A model generated the notes under the pieces. The model saw only the letters and a program-made list of their open reading frames with translations. It did no database searches and was not told the DNA's origin. A program made the position numbers and the translations under genes. 5,062 nucleotides of DNA from JANNHP01 sp031404455 (GTDB taxonomy: Bacteria; Planctomycetota; JAJSAM01; JAJVHW01): positions 1-5,062 of the forward strand of contig JANNHP010000385.1 of NCBI GenBank assembly GCA_031404455.1, read 5' to 3'. Below, piece after piece: positions 4,375-5,062 of the stretch; the stretch's first letter is position 1; each line of letters starts with the position of its first letter.

Positions 4375-5062
4375 CCGGCGACCCGAGCTTCCGCGACCTC
4401 CTGGAAGTGGCGATGGACGCCGCGCTCTCCGCGGGCGCCATCGCGCTCAAGCACTTCGAGGACGGCGTCACGCCGGAGAAGAAGGAAGACGGAACGCCGG
4501 TCTCGATCGCGGACCGCGCGGCCGAGCGCGAACTCCGGCGCATCATCGGCAAGGCGTTCCCGTCGCACGCGATCCTCGGCGAGGAGGAGGGCGAGACCGC
4601 GGGCGACGAGAAGTACCGCTGGATCCTCGATCCGATCGACGGCACGAAGACGTTCGTCCAGGGCGTGCCGCTCTGGGGCGTGCTCGTCGCCGTGGAGGTC
4701 CGCGGCGACCCGAGCGTCGGCGTCGTCCACCTGCCCGCCCTCGGCGAGACGATCGCCGCCGCGCGCGGCGAGGGCGCGACGCGCGACGAATGGCCGTGTC
4801 ACGTGTCGCTGACGCCGCGCGTCGAGGACGCGGTGCTCGTCACCACGTCGCCGCGCCAGATGCGCCGCGACGCGCCGGGCTACGCCGCGCTCGCCGACCG
4901 CGCGCAGATCGAGCGCGGGTGGAGCGACTGCTACGCGTACGGACTCGTCGCGAGCGGCCGCGCCGACATCGCTGTCGACGCGAAGCTGAAGCCGTGGGAC
5001 CTCGCGGCGTTCGTGCCGATCGTCGAGGAGGCGGGCGGCCGCATCACCGACTGGCGCGGCGA
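4371..5062 (+). CDS. hisN: Inositol-monophosphatase-family phosphatase, probably histidinol-phosphatase (3' end cut)
   Basis: This is a Mg2+-dependent, Li+-sensitive-type phosphomonoesterase of the IMPase fold. From GTG 4371, 230 residues are visible, and about 25-30 more would be expected. Metal-binding motifs are complete: G-E-E-E-G at 70-74, D-P-I-D-G-T at 87-92 and W-D-L-A-A-F at 209-214. The segment after the second motif (K-T-F-V-Q-G-V-P-L-W-G) and H-L-P-A-L-G-E (120-126) resemble the HisN group of histidinol-phosphatases (last-but-one step of histidine synthesis: histidinol phosphate to histidinol). Inositol-1-phosphatase (SuhB) or 3',5'-bisphosphate nucleotidase (CysQ) remain possible. 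The GTG overlaps the msrA stop as GTGA, so translation is probably coupled. No signal peptide: cytoplasmic. No other histidine gene is in the window. Confidence 0.85.
   Translation, partial: MTGDPSFRDLLEVAMDAALSAGAIALKHFEDGVTPEKKEDGTPVSIADRAAERELRRIIGKAFPSHAILGEEEGETAGDEKYRWILDPIDGTKTFVQGVPLWGVLVAVEVRGDPSVGVVHLPALGETIAAARGEGATRDEWPCHVSLTPRVEDAVLVTTSPRQMRRDAPGYAALADRAQIERGWSDCYAYGLVASGRADIAVDAKLKPWDLAAFVPIVEEAGGRITDWRG

Noticed and set aside
3556..4802. Several minus-strand open frames opposite msrA and hisN
   Set aside because: All are Arg/Ser/Ala-rich shadows of the well-supported plus-strand genes and have no recognisable domain.

Overview
The window is 5,062 bp of very GC-rich bacterial DNA. 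Codon third positions in the genes are almost all G or C, GTG starts are common, and genes lie close together. There are no rRNA or tRNA genes, no CRISPR array and no transposon. The base composition, the membrane-anchored helical protein of unknown family and the long basic Lys/Ala/Pro protein would suit a high-GC environmental lineage such as Planctomycetota or a similar uncultured phylum. No gene here fixes the taxonomy, so that is a guess.

Left part (1-1962), read on the minus strand. A basic, histone-H1-like Lys/Ala/Pro-rich protein (GTG at 1962) is followed by a 348-residue protein (1309-263) with one N-terminal membrane segment, a short coiled coil and a helical, repeat-like C-terminal half. 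At the left edge lies the signal peptide of a further minus-strand gene that runs out of the window. The gap between the last two (about 66-262) holds four consecutive stem-loops. One is a 15-bp perfect inverted repeat that ends exactly on the stop codon of the 348-residue gene. The 3' end of the Lys-rich gene is ambiguous: its frame stays formally open deep into the next gene, and a small frameshift near 1440-1470 is suspected.

Middle part (2094-2709), plus strand. This is a BrnT-type toxin-antitoxin operon: a promoter with a palindromic operator-like core, a brnT toxin gene starting at a GTG about one promoter-length downstream, and an XRE/helix-turn-helix antitoxin overlapping the toxin stop as GTGA. 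The toxin gene carries a one-base frameshift around 2323-2338. Its N-terminal two thirds now read straight into the antitoxin frame, giving a continuous 193-residue toxin-antitoxin fusion ORF. The conserved toxin C-terminus (IIS-A-R-R-A-T) sits in the neighbouring frame.

Right part (2795-5062), plus strand. Three genes form a tight operon with stop/start overlaps: a radical SAM protein with an unusual C-x4-C-x2-C cluster motif, an MsrA methionine sulfoxide reductase made as a lipoprotein, and an inositol-monophosphatase-family enzyme closest to histidinol-phosphatase HisN, cut by the window edge. The overlaps imply co-transcription and translational coupling. No obvious pathway links the three products.

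The observations most worth following are the frameshifted/fused toxin-antitoxin locus with its operator, the unresolved end of the Lys-rich gene, and the stem-loop cluster at 84-265. I found no convincing wholly new multi-gene system.
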